Shown here: piece by piece, positions 54,491 through 64,000 of the stretch
Layout of the letters: each line of letters opens with the position of its first letter
Position numbering within the stretch: the first letter of the stretch is position 1
Assembly: GCA_010015805.1 (NCBI GenBank)
Contig: ML978126.1
Span: 1,674,001 to 1,738,000, forward strand
Length of the DNA: 64,000 nt
Reading direction: 5' to 3'
Origin: Rhizodiscina lignyota
Lineage: Eukaryota > Ascomycota > Dothideomycetes > Aulographales > Rhizodiscinaceae
The notes under the pieces: generated by a model
Databases searched by the model: none
Seen by the model: only the letters and a program-made list of their open reading frames with translations
Told to the model about the DNA's origin: nothing
Translations under genes and position numbers: made by a program

Positions 54491-55969
54491 CTACAGTTTC
54501 ACAGCCGGCAGTTTCCTGTTCCCAGGATCCTCTACGTCAAAATCGAATCGATCTGGTATTCGCAGACCATCCCTTGCGTAATTATACGTCCGATACCTCG
54601 CTACCGACGTCCCATCGCGCCACAACCACAAGTCACCGGTCGCTTCCTGCCATTTCTCGACTGCCTCCCTCATATCCTCCAAGATGGCCTTGTAGCCAGG
54701 ATCCTGCGCCAGATTCTTGATCTCGGCTGGGTCTTCTTCAAGGTCATACAGCTCCTCCGGAGGCCGACAAATATAATCTTTCAGTGTACGCTGCCCAATC
54801 ATCGCCGGCGAGAATTCTGTGCCGCTGTTGCGCATCCCTTCGAACGACAACGACGCATACAGGTCCATTGCAAAGGGGAAGTCCAACTTCCAACAGACAT
54901 TCCGATGGTACTTGTATCGCGGCGTGCGCATGTAACGAGTCGGCCAATAATTGGTGATCTCATGAAAGGTATGGGAACCATATACACTGCTCCAGTCTGG
55001 TAGCCGGCGCTCGCAGCTCGTAATTGGCAGTATCGATCGACCGCGCCTTGATCCTACGGCCTTCGTAGGCGTGTTCATACTTCCGTGTCCTGCCCAGTCA
55101 AGAAATGTGGGAAGTATGTCGACGTAAGAAATCAGATTCGGATTCACCACGCCGCTTGGTTGGCCGGGTACGCGAAGCAGGAAGGGCAATCGCACTCCGG
55201 CATCGTACAAAGTCGTCTTGGAGTTGACGAATGGGGGACCATTGTCGCTAAGGACAAGAACGAGCGTGTTATCCGCGGCTCCGCATCGTTCCAGCGCTGT
55301 TAACACCATTCCAATACCTTGGTCGAGTCGGTGGATTGATCGATAGTACTCAGCAAGCTCTTGCCGTACCTCTGGAAGGTCATTGAGAAACGGTGGAATC
55401 TCGACATCGTTCGGGTGGTAATAGCGATCCGAGAGCCTCGTATCGTAATTCCCGTCGACATTGCCAAAGCCTCCGCGAGAGCCCAGTAACCGGTGTGGGT
55501 CGACATATCCAATTGTGAGGAAGAATGGTTTGTTTTCAGCTTTGGCATCGTTGAAGAAGCGTTCTGCTCGATCGGCTACATCTGCAACATCTCTAGACTC
55601 GCTCTCCTGCCGCAACTGCCATGGATACAGATAGTCTGGGGAGACATGGACTTTGCCGATGATTCCAGTCTCGTAACCAAGCTTGTTAAACAGCAAAGGA
55701 GCAGTCTCGACATTGTCAAATGTTCTAAATCCATTCTTCTCTGCGACAAGACCATAGCTTCCGTTCTCATGGGTGTGAAGACCTGTGTAAATGACTGTTC
55801 GACTGCCGCTACATGATGCCGTGCTCGTGAATGCCATGTCGAACCGAGTTCCAGATGCTGCGAATCCGTCGATATTGGGAGTTTCTATCTTTTTGCAGCC
55901 ATAACAGCCGATTTGATCTCGACCGAGATCGTCGGCGATCATGAGCAGGATGTTTTTGGGCTGAGCCAT
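54491..55969 (-). CDS. Sulfatase (arylsulfatase/sulfohydrolase type)
   Basis: I take the ATG at 55969 (MAQPKNILLMIADDLGRD); the frame is open to 56101, but the chosen start sits right before the core strand. The product has 492 residues. The metal-binding DD is at about 12-13. The modification signature near residue 52 reads SCSGSRTVIYTG, where the usual consensus is C-x-P-S-R; the Cys to be converted to formylglycine and the Arg are present, the Pro is Gly. GKVHVSPDY, YVDPHRL, LVLVLSDNGPP (metal ligands D and N) and YDLEEDPAEIKNLAQDP (C-terminal domain) follow. There is no signal peptide, so it may be intracellular. It hydrolyses a sulfate ester or N-sulfate; substrate unknown. Confidence 0.9.
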   Translation of the reverse strand: MAQPKNILLMIADDLGRDQIGCYGCKKIETPNIDGFAASGTRFDMAFTSTASCSGSRTVIYTGLHTHENGSYGLVAEKNGFRTFDNVETAPLLFNKLGYETGIIGKVHVSPDYLYPWQLRQESESRDVADVADRAERFFNDAKAENKPFFLTIGYVDPHRLLGSRGGFGNVDGNYDTRLSDRYYHPNDVEIPPFLNDLPEVRQELAEYYRSIHRLDQGIGMVLTALERCGAADNTLVLVLSDNGPPFVNSKTTLYDAGVRLPFLLRVPGQPSGVVNPNLISYVDILPTFLDWAGHGSMNTPTKAVGSRRGRSILPITSCERRLPDWSSVYGSHTFHEITNYWPTRYMRTPRYKYHRNVCWKLDFPFAMDLYASLSFEGMRNSGTEFSPAMIGQRTLKDYICRPPEELYDLEEDPAEIKNLAQDPGYKAILEDMREAVEKWQEATGDLWLWRDGTSVARYRTYNYARDGLRIPDRFDFDVEDPGNRKLPAVKL

Positions 55970-56101
55970 GTTCTGCACGGATTGTTCGCTGAAACTCTCT
56001 ATGGACAATTGAATATTGGAGAAGATGCTATGTCGATTGCATACATCTAAGAAAATCAGATGTTCTCCGTCGAGATTGTCGAAAAATCCTAGACCGTACA
56101 T

Positions 56102-56466
56102 ACAATGGCGTCACCGGACTGTCGGCCGACGAGCCGACAGATATTTGTCCAATCGATTGGCAAGGAACATGAGCTAAAATGATGGGGTTTTCGGCAAATT
56201 ATGGTAAAATGATACATAATGTTCGTATAGAAATTCATTTCGGTATTCCAATTATCGTTCTAAATTGCATTGTTGTCTTGCCACTCAAACTACCTCATCG
56301 TCATTCAATCTGAGCTCTTACTAAGCTATCCTGAGCTAGTGGCTCTGTGCTCCTGAGCTGCCAGTACTTATCAGTCAGAGTATTGAACAACGTTGTCTAG
56401 CAAACTTCAGAAATTAAGGGATGGTCTCTGAGTGAACTCCATGACTGGCTATCTTTCATTCCTGCC
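56102..56466. other. Intergenic spacer
   Basis: 365 bp between the sulfatase 5' side and the stop of the enoyl-reductase-like gene. Nothing beyond a probable promoter. Confidence 0.5.
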
Positions 56467-57716
56467 TTAGGTGGGCCACACTGTCTCTTCAACACGATAA
56501 ACCAGCTTCTCACCACTATACTTACCTTCTCGAAGTATCTGAAGACCTTCAAGCACTCCCTGAAGTCCCCCAGGACCCAGCCTTTGAGGATGTGGCTTCC
56601 ATTTGCGTTCAGCCCAAAGCTTTTCGGCGATTGGAAAGAATCCGACAGCGTACGCCAAGGCGTCCGGCTTCGCCTCGAACTTTGTGCCTTCGAAGATGTA
56701 GTCTTCTCCAGAAATGTCGTAGCCGAGGAAGAATGTCGACTTGACATCTGCCCTGGGACAGTCGGTCTCAAGCAGATTGACATATTGTCCGCCTTGAGCG
56801 CCGAAAGCATCTGCACAGATCGCCGCTGTTTCGGAAGTGTTGACGGTATCGAATACAAGCGACAGACCATCGTTCATCACTTTGCGAATCTGTCTTCCAA
56901 CTTCCGGAATGTGCTGTCAATGTCAGTTCCGCATGTTTACAACCGAAAAAGAAACCAATATAGTCATAGACAAGATCAGCTCCCAGGCTCTTGACGAAAT
57001 CAAAATTCCTCGGAGAACAGGTTGTTATCACTTTCAACCCAGATCTATTGATAGAACAGTAAGAGACCACCACGTAGAGCAGATGCATGCATAGCATAGA
57101 TCTATTGTAGTTACTAACAGTTTGGCCATTTGAATGGCGATCGATCCTGTAGCCGTGCTCCCTCCATAAATGAGGATCGTCTGACCGCCGCTAACAGGCT
57201 GTGACTGGGGGAATGGCAGACCAAGAATCTTGTAGAGACCAAATCCTGCAGACAAGACGCCCACGCCGACCGTGGATGCAGCTTCGAAACTTGTGTGGTC
57301 GGGGATACGCAGCTGGATGTCACCCTTGACAGCGATATATCGGGCAAACGCTCCATTCTCCGGGTTGGCATCGTTCCCTGAGTGAATCTTGTCACTTGAA
57401 GGTATGAATGATATTTGTTGGTATGCCGTAGCACTTGGTATGACATACCTCCGTGGCCATAGCCCGCAATACGATCCCCTTTGTTCCAGTTCTTTTTCAC
57501 CGCTTTCCCAACTTCTTCGACTATCCCCGCGTAGTCACAACCAACGAGTGTACCCGCATCCCCTGGTGCATCGAGGGTCGTCCAGTCGGTTGGATTGAGA
57601 GCAACAGCCACGGTTCTTACAAGGAGGTAATCATCGGAGACTTTGGGAAGAGGTATAGGTTTCAAGACTGCCTGACCCGTAGCCTGCCGGATCAGTCCGA
57701 AATTTTGCGATGCCAT
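56467..57716 (-). CDS. trans-Enoyl-reductase-like MDR protein
   Basis: Minus-strand exons 57449-57716, 57119-57377, about 56986-57044 and about 56467-56920 are recognisable. From the ATG at 57716 (MASQNFGLI; another ATG lies 7 codons upstream) the text reads DDYLLVRTVAVALNPTDW, LVGCDYAGIVEEVGK, then FEAASTVGVGVLSAGFGLYKILGLPF, LIYGGSTATGSIAIQMAKL, VITTCSPRNFDFVKSLGADLVYDY and GLSLVFDTVN. This is the medium-chain dehydrogenase subfamily of stand-alone enoyl reductases (LovC-like) that serve polyketide synthases lacking an ER domain, binding NADPH by the GGSTATG loop. The last junction could not be fixed: the best donor (before GTTTCTTTTTCGG) and CAG acceptor do not keep frame, while a weaker AG does. 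No PKS is nearby, so the partner would be elsewhere; a general quinone-oxidoreductase-like role is possible. Confidence 0.78.
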
Positions 57717-58321
57717 GTTTTGAATAGCGATGGCCAACTGACTTTTAGGCGCTTTCCAACTAAAACTTAATCAACGACAACACTCTGGCGTCTCTTTATA
57801 CGGAGCAGTGACCGTGGAATACTTGCTGGAAGAAATGGAATCACTACCCGTTTAGGAATATGGCATTCCAGGTCTATGCGGCTAGTTAATGATCGGGATG
57901 ATTTCTCCAACTAGATGGAACCTTGGAATGGAACGACTAAAGTGCTTTTGGGATGTTTCATTCCATTCCTACTCACTGATACGGAGCTGAGCATCCCTGC
58001 TTGCCAATGGAAAAACAAGCTTTAAATAGCACTGATGACCCGCGATGTTGCCTATACCTATATGATTTCTGTAAAGTCTTAGTGAAGATGTGCCTATCCA
58101 TCTCCTTGGCTAGAAAGCCGAGTTAAAGGTGAGCATCCTGAGCCGCCCTGAGGTGTGGCAGTAATATGACAGGAGCCGAGGCTGAGTTGAACTAAAATAC
58201 TGCGGCGAGCCGGATGGACATATTCCATTTTCGGTAAGAACCCCCGAAGCTTGCGGAGCAGCACTTTACCGCATTTCTCAGCTTCATAACTTTCATTTTC
58301 ATGCCTAACAGAGACAAATAT
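57717..58321. other. Intergenic promoter region
   Basis: 600 bp upstream of the MDR gene with no gene. A TATA-like box is listed separately. Confidence 0.5.
57794..57800 (-). promoter_or_regulatory. TATA-like box of the MDR gene
   Basis: TATAAAG on the minus strand lies about 80 bp upstream of the ATG at 57716. Confidence 0.4.
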
Positions 58322-60947
58322 TCACATATTGTCAACCTGAGAGGTTGCGCTAGAGTTCCAAGGAAAGTTCTCCTGCAAAATATCCAGATCTAGTGGGGGA
58401 AATTCCCAGATGTCAGATGTGACGTTCCAGTCATATCGAGCATTTGGGTCTGATATATCAATGACAGTAGGAGACACCGTTTCTGTCAATATCTGATGAG
58501 CAGCAGAGGGCGTGGCTTGCACAGTGGGAGAGGAAGTCCATCGCGACTGTTCTGGTGCCTGATTCGTCTCCGGCGCGTGCTTCTGAGGCACTTCTTTGCG
58601 GACCAGGCGGTAGATAGATAGGGGATTCAAGAGTGCATCAGGTGCGCTTGTTGTTGGGCTGCTCGCATTTCTTTGATGAGAATATTAGCGAGAGCTCTGA
58701 CGTAGAAGATTATAGTACTCACTGATTCGAATTCTCAAAGTTTGAATCGGCGCCTTCGGTTGGATCATCCGGGATCGCGGTTGCGTCGAGCCTTACGCCA
58801 GAAAAGCTTTTGGTGACCTTTTCCAGCCACTTCTCGCAATTGAGGCTCTATGTTCCCAAATTAGAAAGTAGACTCGCTATGGAGTTAGAGATCAGTATCG
58901 CTGGAGCTACCATACCAGAGCCAGCGCAAGTGGGAAGAGCGGAGACATTGCGCGCAAGGCCTCGTTGTTGCCTTTTATGTGCTTCACCGTCTCTGCGAGG
59001 ATTCTCTGAGACTCTTGGGAATTCGGGCTGATATATCGCGCGAGATAATACAGCATGACTCTGTTCGCGTTATACGTCAAACTCGGCAATTTCGTATCCG
59101 CAAGTACGTCTGCTCCATGTTGCAGGGCCGTCGAAAGAATCACAGCGATCTGCTGCGCATTATTGAAGCATTCTAATCGAGCGCGTTCTTGATATTCCTT
59201 CTGCTCCAGGGGGAAGTGGAGATGCTCTCGTATATTGAAAAGCTCTGGCAATCCGATTCGATAAAGATCGTAAACAGTCTGATGGTAGATACAGTTCAGG
59301 ACAAGCAATGCTCCAAGCTGGGAGGATTCCCGTCGGATGTAGATGGAGGAGGCGTTCCATTGGAGAGACTCGGGAAGATCGTTTTTCCAACGTCGTAGGT
59401 CGGACTCGATATTCGAGAATTCGGAATCTGGCAGCCACGGAGCTGCAGCTTCATCTAGGTGTTTGAAGTATCTACAGCAGAGTATTAGTACAATCGATGA
59501 AAGAGGCTGAGCTCGTTTACCGTAAGATCCTCTTCCATATCGCAACAAGGCGGATGTAGTGAGCTATTATTCCCAAGCTCTCCGACGAAGCAATCGGCAT
59601 CGAGACCGGAGTTATGAACTCCAAATCTTGGGGCGACTGCAAGTTTTGCGTAATAGTAGGTCTCCCGTGAAGAAAATCTCTGCTATTGCACGGCAATTGA
59701 ATCTTTATATCTGTCTCATTCAGCAGAGTCAATTGCTCCACGCCACTACCATTCCAAGTATCGATATCGTAGCACGCCCACATCAAGCGACGTCTTTCCT
59801 CCCTTTCGACCGCCGATGGCGCACCCCGCGATTCTCCGACGTAAAGTATGTCTGTAGAATACTCGAGGTTTATTTGGAGGGCACTTGCCATTCTGGCAGT
59901 CAGAGCGCTAAGCAGGAAGGCTTGCGCATGGTTACCGGAGCCGATTTCATAATCATGTAAGAGCAAAGTAGCCTAAATTGGTGAGTATGAGCAAGAATCG
60001 CAAGTATTGGAGAGCATTGTATACCATCAGGTTCTCGATGGATATATTGCCATAATCACCGAGGATCATGGATGTCGCTTGTTTGGCCCATTGAGAGCCA
60101 GCAAGCTGTACTTGCTTCAGTGAGAGTTGATACTGATCTTGGCGAGCATGAAGAGCATAAAATCTGTTAACGGTGTCTTCGTCAGCGGTCTTGCGGTCGG
60201 CTGTACGGAGATAGCCTTACTTCACCCCAATCGCGCAGACAATATATAGAAGCGCTAGTTCAGCCTTGCTAGAGAGCTTGTCCTCATCTAACCTTTGCAT
60301 GAAAGACGGTTTGTGAATGAATCCAAAACAGCGGAGCGGATGATGGTGGTTGAAGTACTGTTCCGCAAGGCGCCGACGAAGTGGCACTGATGGGAGCGCA
60401 CGAGAGAAGAGCCAGGAATAGAGACCATCCTCACGTATTCCTAGGTCATTTGATTCGGAATTCTCTGCTTCGGCAGACATGGTCGACTCCTCTCGAGGCT
60501 CATTGTTGCGTCTGGTCGATTGTTCGATTGAGCGGATCCAAGCCGGCGCCGAGTCTGTATCATAAACACAGGCTATTGATCGTGCAGCGCATCTTCGACA
60601 CTTTGGTCTCTCTCCAGAACATTTCAGCTTGGATGATCTACACTGATTGCAGGATCTGTAGGTTCTTGTTCTCTTTTCAACACGGGCAGAGGAACGTCCG
60701 TTAACAAGCGACTCCACTGCCTCTTCGCTCGAGCCAAAACAGTCCAGCTGTAATCTTTCGCATTGCATACACCTCCCAGGCCGTTTGTCGCATTTCACCT
60801 GCTCACCAGATTAGCTGAGAACTTGTAAAGGGCCCGTTGAACAAGACAGCCTACTTTTCGCGCACGACAGGTTCTACATCCTATGCTGGTCAGCACCTTA
60901 GCCAAGAAGAAGGGTGTTCGGCCTTTCCAACCTCTTGCAGAAGCCAT
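58322..60947 (-). CDS. Transcription factor with two Zn2Cys6 clusters
   Basis: Seven minus-strand exons join in phase: 60855-60947, 60221-60798, 60025-60163, 59521-59972, 58916-59471, 58723-58847 and 58322-58670, giving 763 residues. The first zinc cluster is split by intron 1: C24, C27, C34, C41, C44, C51 (GCRTCRARK | VKCDKRPGRCMQCERLQLDC). A second full cluster follows at C81, C84, C91, C98, C101, C108 (SCNQCRSSKLKCSGERPKCRRC). Then comes the Fungal_trans regulatory domain: ALLYIVCAIGVK, ARMASALQINLEYSTD, EERRRLMWACYDID. Tandem zinc clusters are uncommon but known in this family. The gene starts 305 bp from the divergent sugar transporter, which may be its target. Confidence 0.88.
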
Positions 60948-61052
60948 TCACCTTTCCCGGCTCCCACGATGCGATTTCTCGGCTCGTCGCATTCCTGTTA
61001 CGGTCTTGAATGTGGAGAAGGAGATGTTGTAGGATAGCCAGGGTGGAGAATT

Positions 61053-61090
61053 CGGCTTGTCGGCGAACGTCTTCGGGTCGTCGGCCGCGG
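61053..61090. promoter_or_regulatory. CGG-triplet cluster in divergent promoter
   Basis: Four CGG triplets on the plus strand (61053, 61061, 61074, 61082) and a CCGCGG palindrome (61085-61090) crowd the 305-bp gap between the double-zinc-cluster regulator and the transporter. CGG repeats are the classical half-sites of Zn2Cys6 proteins, so autoregulation and co-control of the transporter are plausible. Confidence 0.4.
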
Positions 61091-61252
61091 CCAAACTCTT
61101 CAGCGTTCTCCCTACTCTAACCAGCACCGCATTCTTGTCCGTCTCCCGCATTATTATTAAAGCCTGACCCCATGGGGTTATGCAAGATGGAGCTTATGTG
61201 GGCTTCTCTCTCGAAACTCTACCATACGTCCAGTGCATCGTTGTGGCCCAGT

Positions 61253-63115
61253 ATGGTCAAACACTTTACCAATGTCTATCTCATCGCAGCGTTCGCCACG
61301 ATTGGCGGATTCATTCAAGGCTTTGATATCACGAGCATGTCTGGGATAATCGGAACCAAGCCTGTAAGTGTAGATGATTAAATTCTACGACGGAATGTCT
61401 AACATCTTGTAGTACAGACGCTATTTCAATGACCCCGGCGCTGTCGAACAGGGCGGAATCACTGCCAGCATGGCCGGAGGTTCCTTACTGGGTTCCATCT
61501 TCTCTACATTCCTTAGCGACCGATACGGACGACGAGATACGCTCTTTTCTGCGTGCCTCTTCTGGATAGTTGGCTCGGCGTTGATGTCTGCTTCCCAAGA
61601 TGTGGCTATGCTTATTGTGTCCCGAGTAATCAATGGGATTGCTGTGGGCATGTTGACCAGTCAAGGGCCTACGTATATTGCAGAAATTAGTCCAGTCCAT
61701 ATCCGTGGTCGACTCATCTGCATTCAACAGTGGATGATCACCTGGGGGGTTAGTTATCCGAGACAGTCCGTCTGTACTCATCGCTAATTGTCCCTTAGGA
61801 GTTGATCATGTACTTCATTCAGTATGGCTGCTCCTTTATTCCGACAAATACTGCATTCAGAGCACCATGGGGCATCCAAATGTTTCCTGCCATTATCTTG
61901 CTCTTGGCAGTGCCATTCATGCCTCGGTCACCGCGCTGGCTGGCGTCCAAGGACCGCTGGGAGGAGGCCATCGATGTTCTCGCCAGCTTGCATGCTAAAG
62001 GTGATCGATTGGATCCACTGGTCGTTGCTGAAGTCAATGAAATTCGAGAAAGGATCACGTAAGTGCATCTCCTTTGCCAGCTGAGATTGCTGCTGACCGT
62101 ATTGGTGTACAGCCTCGAGGCGAAATACAGCGCGACAAGTTGGACTGAGCTTTTCAACAGGCGGAATATTGTCAGGACACATTGTGCCATATTCGCACAC
62201 CTGTGGAGCCAGTAAGCTATCGAAAATGGTGTTCAGCCTGTAATGCTAATCAGAATAGATTTTCCGGGGTAAATGCTATGATTTACTACATTGTATACAT
62301 CTTCCAGATGGCCGGCCTTTCGGAGAACTCGTCGCTCACTGCTGCCTCAATTCAATACGCGCTAAACGTCGTGATGACTGTTCCTCCTCTTCTATTTGCA
62401 GATCGTTGGTCGCGCAGGTGGACTATGATGCTTGGCTCGTTAACAATGGCCTTCTGGTTGTTCACGGAAGGTTCTCTCATGGCGGTCTATGGACATCATG
62501 TGCCCCATCTCAATGGCAATAAGACTCTCACGTGGGTGGTCGACAACTCCAAAGCATCCAAAGCCATCATCGCATCGTCATACTTGTTTGTCTGCTGTTA
62601 CGCCATGACGTGGGGAGTAAGTGGTACCACCTTGAGAACGTCACATGTACTAATATTTGCGACTAGCCCATGGGTTGGATATATCCACCGGAAGTCGTTC
62701 CGCTCTACATTCGAAGCAAGGCGGTGTCTCTTGCCACAGCAGTCAACTGGGGTGGCAACTTTGCCCTCACTTTCTTCACACCGCCCGGGTTCAAAAATAT
62801 TCAATGGAAGGTATGTCGGCTTGTCTGGGGTGCAAATATTCGAGTCAACTAACGACTCATCGCGCGTAGGTTTACTTCATTTTCGGTACAATCTGCATGA
62901 CCGCGCTCATCCACGTGTTCTTCCTCTTCCAGGAGACTCGCGGAAGGACCTTGGAGGAGATGGACGAAGTCTTCAACCAGAGCATCTGGGCGTTTAAGGT
63001 CCAGTACGTCAGTAAGCTGGATGAGGATATTGACAAGGCGAAAGTGTTGATCAATGAGGGCAAAGCCGCAACCATCGAGGCTGAGATTGTTGAAGGAGCA
63101 CAGCCCAAGTTGTAA
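61253..63115 (+). CDS. MFS sugar transporter
   Basis: Exons 61253-61363, 61413-61748, 61799-62058, 62113-62211, 62259-62616, 62667-62810 and 62870-63115 join in phase to 517 residues. I take the ATG at 61253 (MVKHFTNVYLIAAFATIGGFIQGFD), which begins right before the first membrane span; an ATG at 61172 would add 27 unlikely residues. Sugar-porter motifs are clear: DRYGRR after span 2, PTYIAEISPVHIRGRLICIQQ, PRSPRWLASKDRWEEA (PESPR-type), SQFSGVNAMIYY (split by an intron, replacing QQxxGxN), PPEVVPLYIRSKAVS and the PETRG-like FQETRGRTLEEMDEVF. It has twelve spans and is probably a plasma-membrane hexose/H+ symporter; the actual sugar cannot be told. It is divergent from the regulator at 58322-60947. 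Confidence 0.9.
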
Positions 63116-64000
63116 TCCAGCGAGAGCCGTATTTGATGTTAAATAATCTTGTGCGAGTACTTGAATGATCAAATACTGTTCGCAAGAGCCTCACAGCCGA
63201 AGCTGCCGTTGAATCTCATATCATATATGCATGTGGGAGTACGAAAAAAGCTCATCATCCAGGATATGATATACGGTACTCCATATGTAAGCGGCAGACC
63301 AGACGTGTCAGGTCGTCGAGTCATCTTTTGGGTTAGTGTCAGCTTTTAATTCGCAAGGTAAGACTAGGCTGCTTCAAATCTGGTGACCTTGAAAAAAATG
63401 GGCGAGGTTCAAAGCATGCAGACTCTAGGCGAGAACCGGTGTGCAGAGGTTGATCGGATGCTGCAACTCGCAAGTTTTGGGTGTGCAAAATGCAGCGTGG
63501 CAATGTGATGTGGGCGATGTGGGTTTCCTTTATTGGCGCCGCCATTTGCGCAGCCAACCGCACGCAAATCAACTGCCTGAGTCAGTTAGCAACTGCCCCC
63601 TTTCGACCCTTGCGTCCGGCCAGAATTAGCTCCACATCGTCATTTCCAGCTGTCGAACTGACAGCACCGCCCATCTCCAGACGCTGCTCTCGCCTCGAAA
63701 TCCAATCAACCATTCTCCCGAAATGAAGAAGCCGCATCTTCTGATCGTCAAGTCACCGGGAGCACTCGCATCGTCGAGGTTCGACCTCGCAGACAATCCC
63801 CGCAAGTCCCAGATTCGCCATGGTTCATCTTCCAAACTTGGCACATGCGCACTGGATCATCAGCCCTCCATTGGTTGTGCGACTCCAGGAGGACTATAAT
63901 CCCGTCATCGTTTGCAATGATCGCTGCTGCATTGGTCCACATTACCTCTGCGGGTGACTGTTGACGGTAAACACTGCAAAAATTAGTGGTGAGCCCGGAA
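63116..64000. other. Window end, no supportable gene
   Basis: Short overlapping frames on both strands (63441-63726 plus, 63626-63844 minus) without domains. A gene running out of the window is possible but not visible. Confidence 0.4.

Noticed and set aside
63765-63782. GAGGTTCGACCTC hairpin suggesting a tRNA
   Set aside because: Only a short palindrome; no cloverleaf can be formed with neighbouring bases.

Overview
The window looks like nuclear DNA of a filamentous ascomycete (Pezizomycotina; a Dothideomycete is my best guess, from the feel of the proteins only). The basis is short introns (about 35-80 bp) with GTAAGT/GTATGT-like donors and CAG/TAG acceptors, spaced genes with their own promoters, fungal-only families (UstYa/DUF3328, Zn2Cys6 regulators, MpaB-like oxygenases, GMC oxidoreductases) and a short (CCCTAA)n telomere-type tract. 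I found no rRNA or tRNA gene, no CRISPR array and no intact mobile element. I joined exons by hand, keeping reading phase; the exon lists are in the evidence fields.

Layout. 1-6 kb: the 3' end of one unknown gene, a degraded stretch, and a two-exon unknown gene. 6.4-10.4 kb: the most interesting block. A 63-residue secreted precursor (signal peptide, one KR site, then three exact copies of SPKVGPITAR ending at the stop codon) is divergent from a UstYa-family gene; two more UstYa-family genes follow, themselves a divergent pair. This is the architecture of a fungal ribosomal-peptide (dikaritin-like) locus. 10.5-20 kb: gene-poor and partly AT-rich, with two small unknown genes and an interstitial telomere-like tract. 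20-39 kb: a run of tailoring-type genes (MFS exporter, MpaB-like oxygenase, two convergent zinc-cluster regulators, two SDRs, an ABM-fold protein, a PhyH-type dioxygenase, a GMC oxidoreductase) that looks like a secondary-metabolism cluster without a PKS, NRPS or terpene backbone gene in view. 39-53 kb: HET-domain relic, single-pass membrane protein, repeat-bearing unknown protein, histidine acid phosphatase, a five-exon Cys-rich protein, an APH-fold kinase-like protein, a small heat-shock protein and a duplicated-module protein. 53-63 kb: ubiquitin-conjugating-like locus, sulfatase, trans-enoyl-reductase-like MDR protein, and a regulator with two Zn2Cys6 clusters divergent from a sugar-transporter gene.

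How the parts may work together. In the first block the secretory precursor would be cut by Kex2-type proteases and its core modified by membrane-anchored UstYa proteins in the secretory pathway. In the second, the oxidoreductases, exporter and two regulators could form one pathway acting on a scaffold made elsewhere. At the right end a regulator and a sugar transporter share a CGG-rich promoter and are probably linked. All of these links are inferences from order and family.
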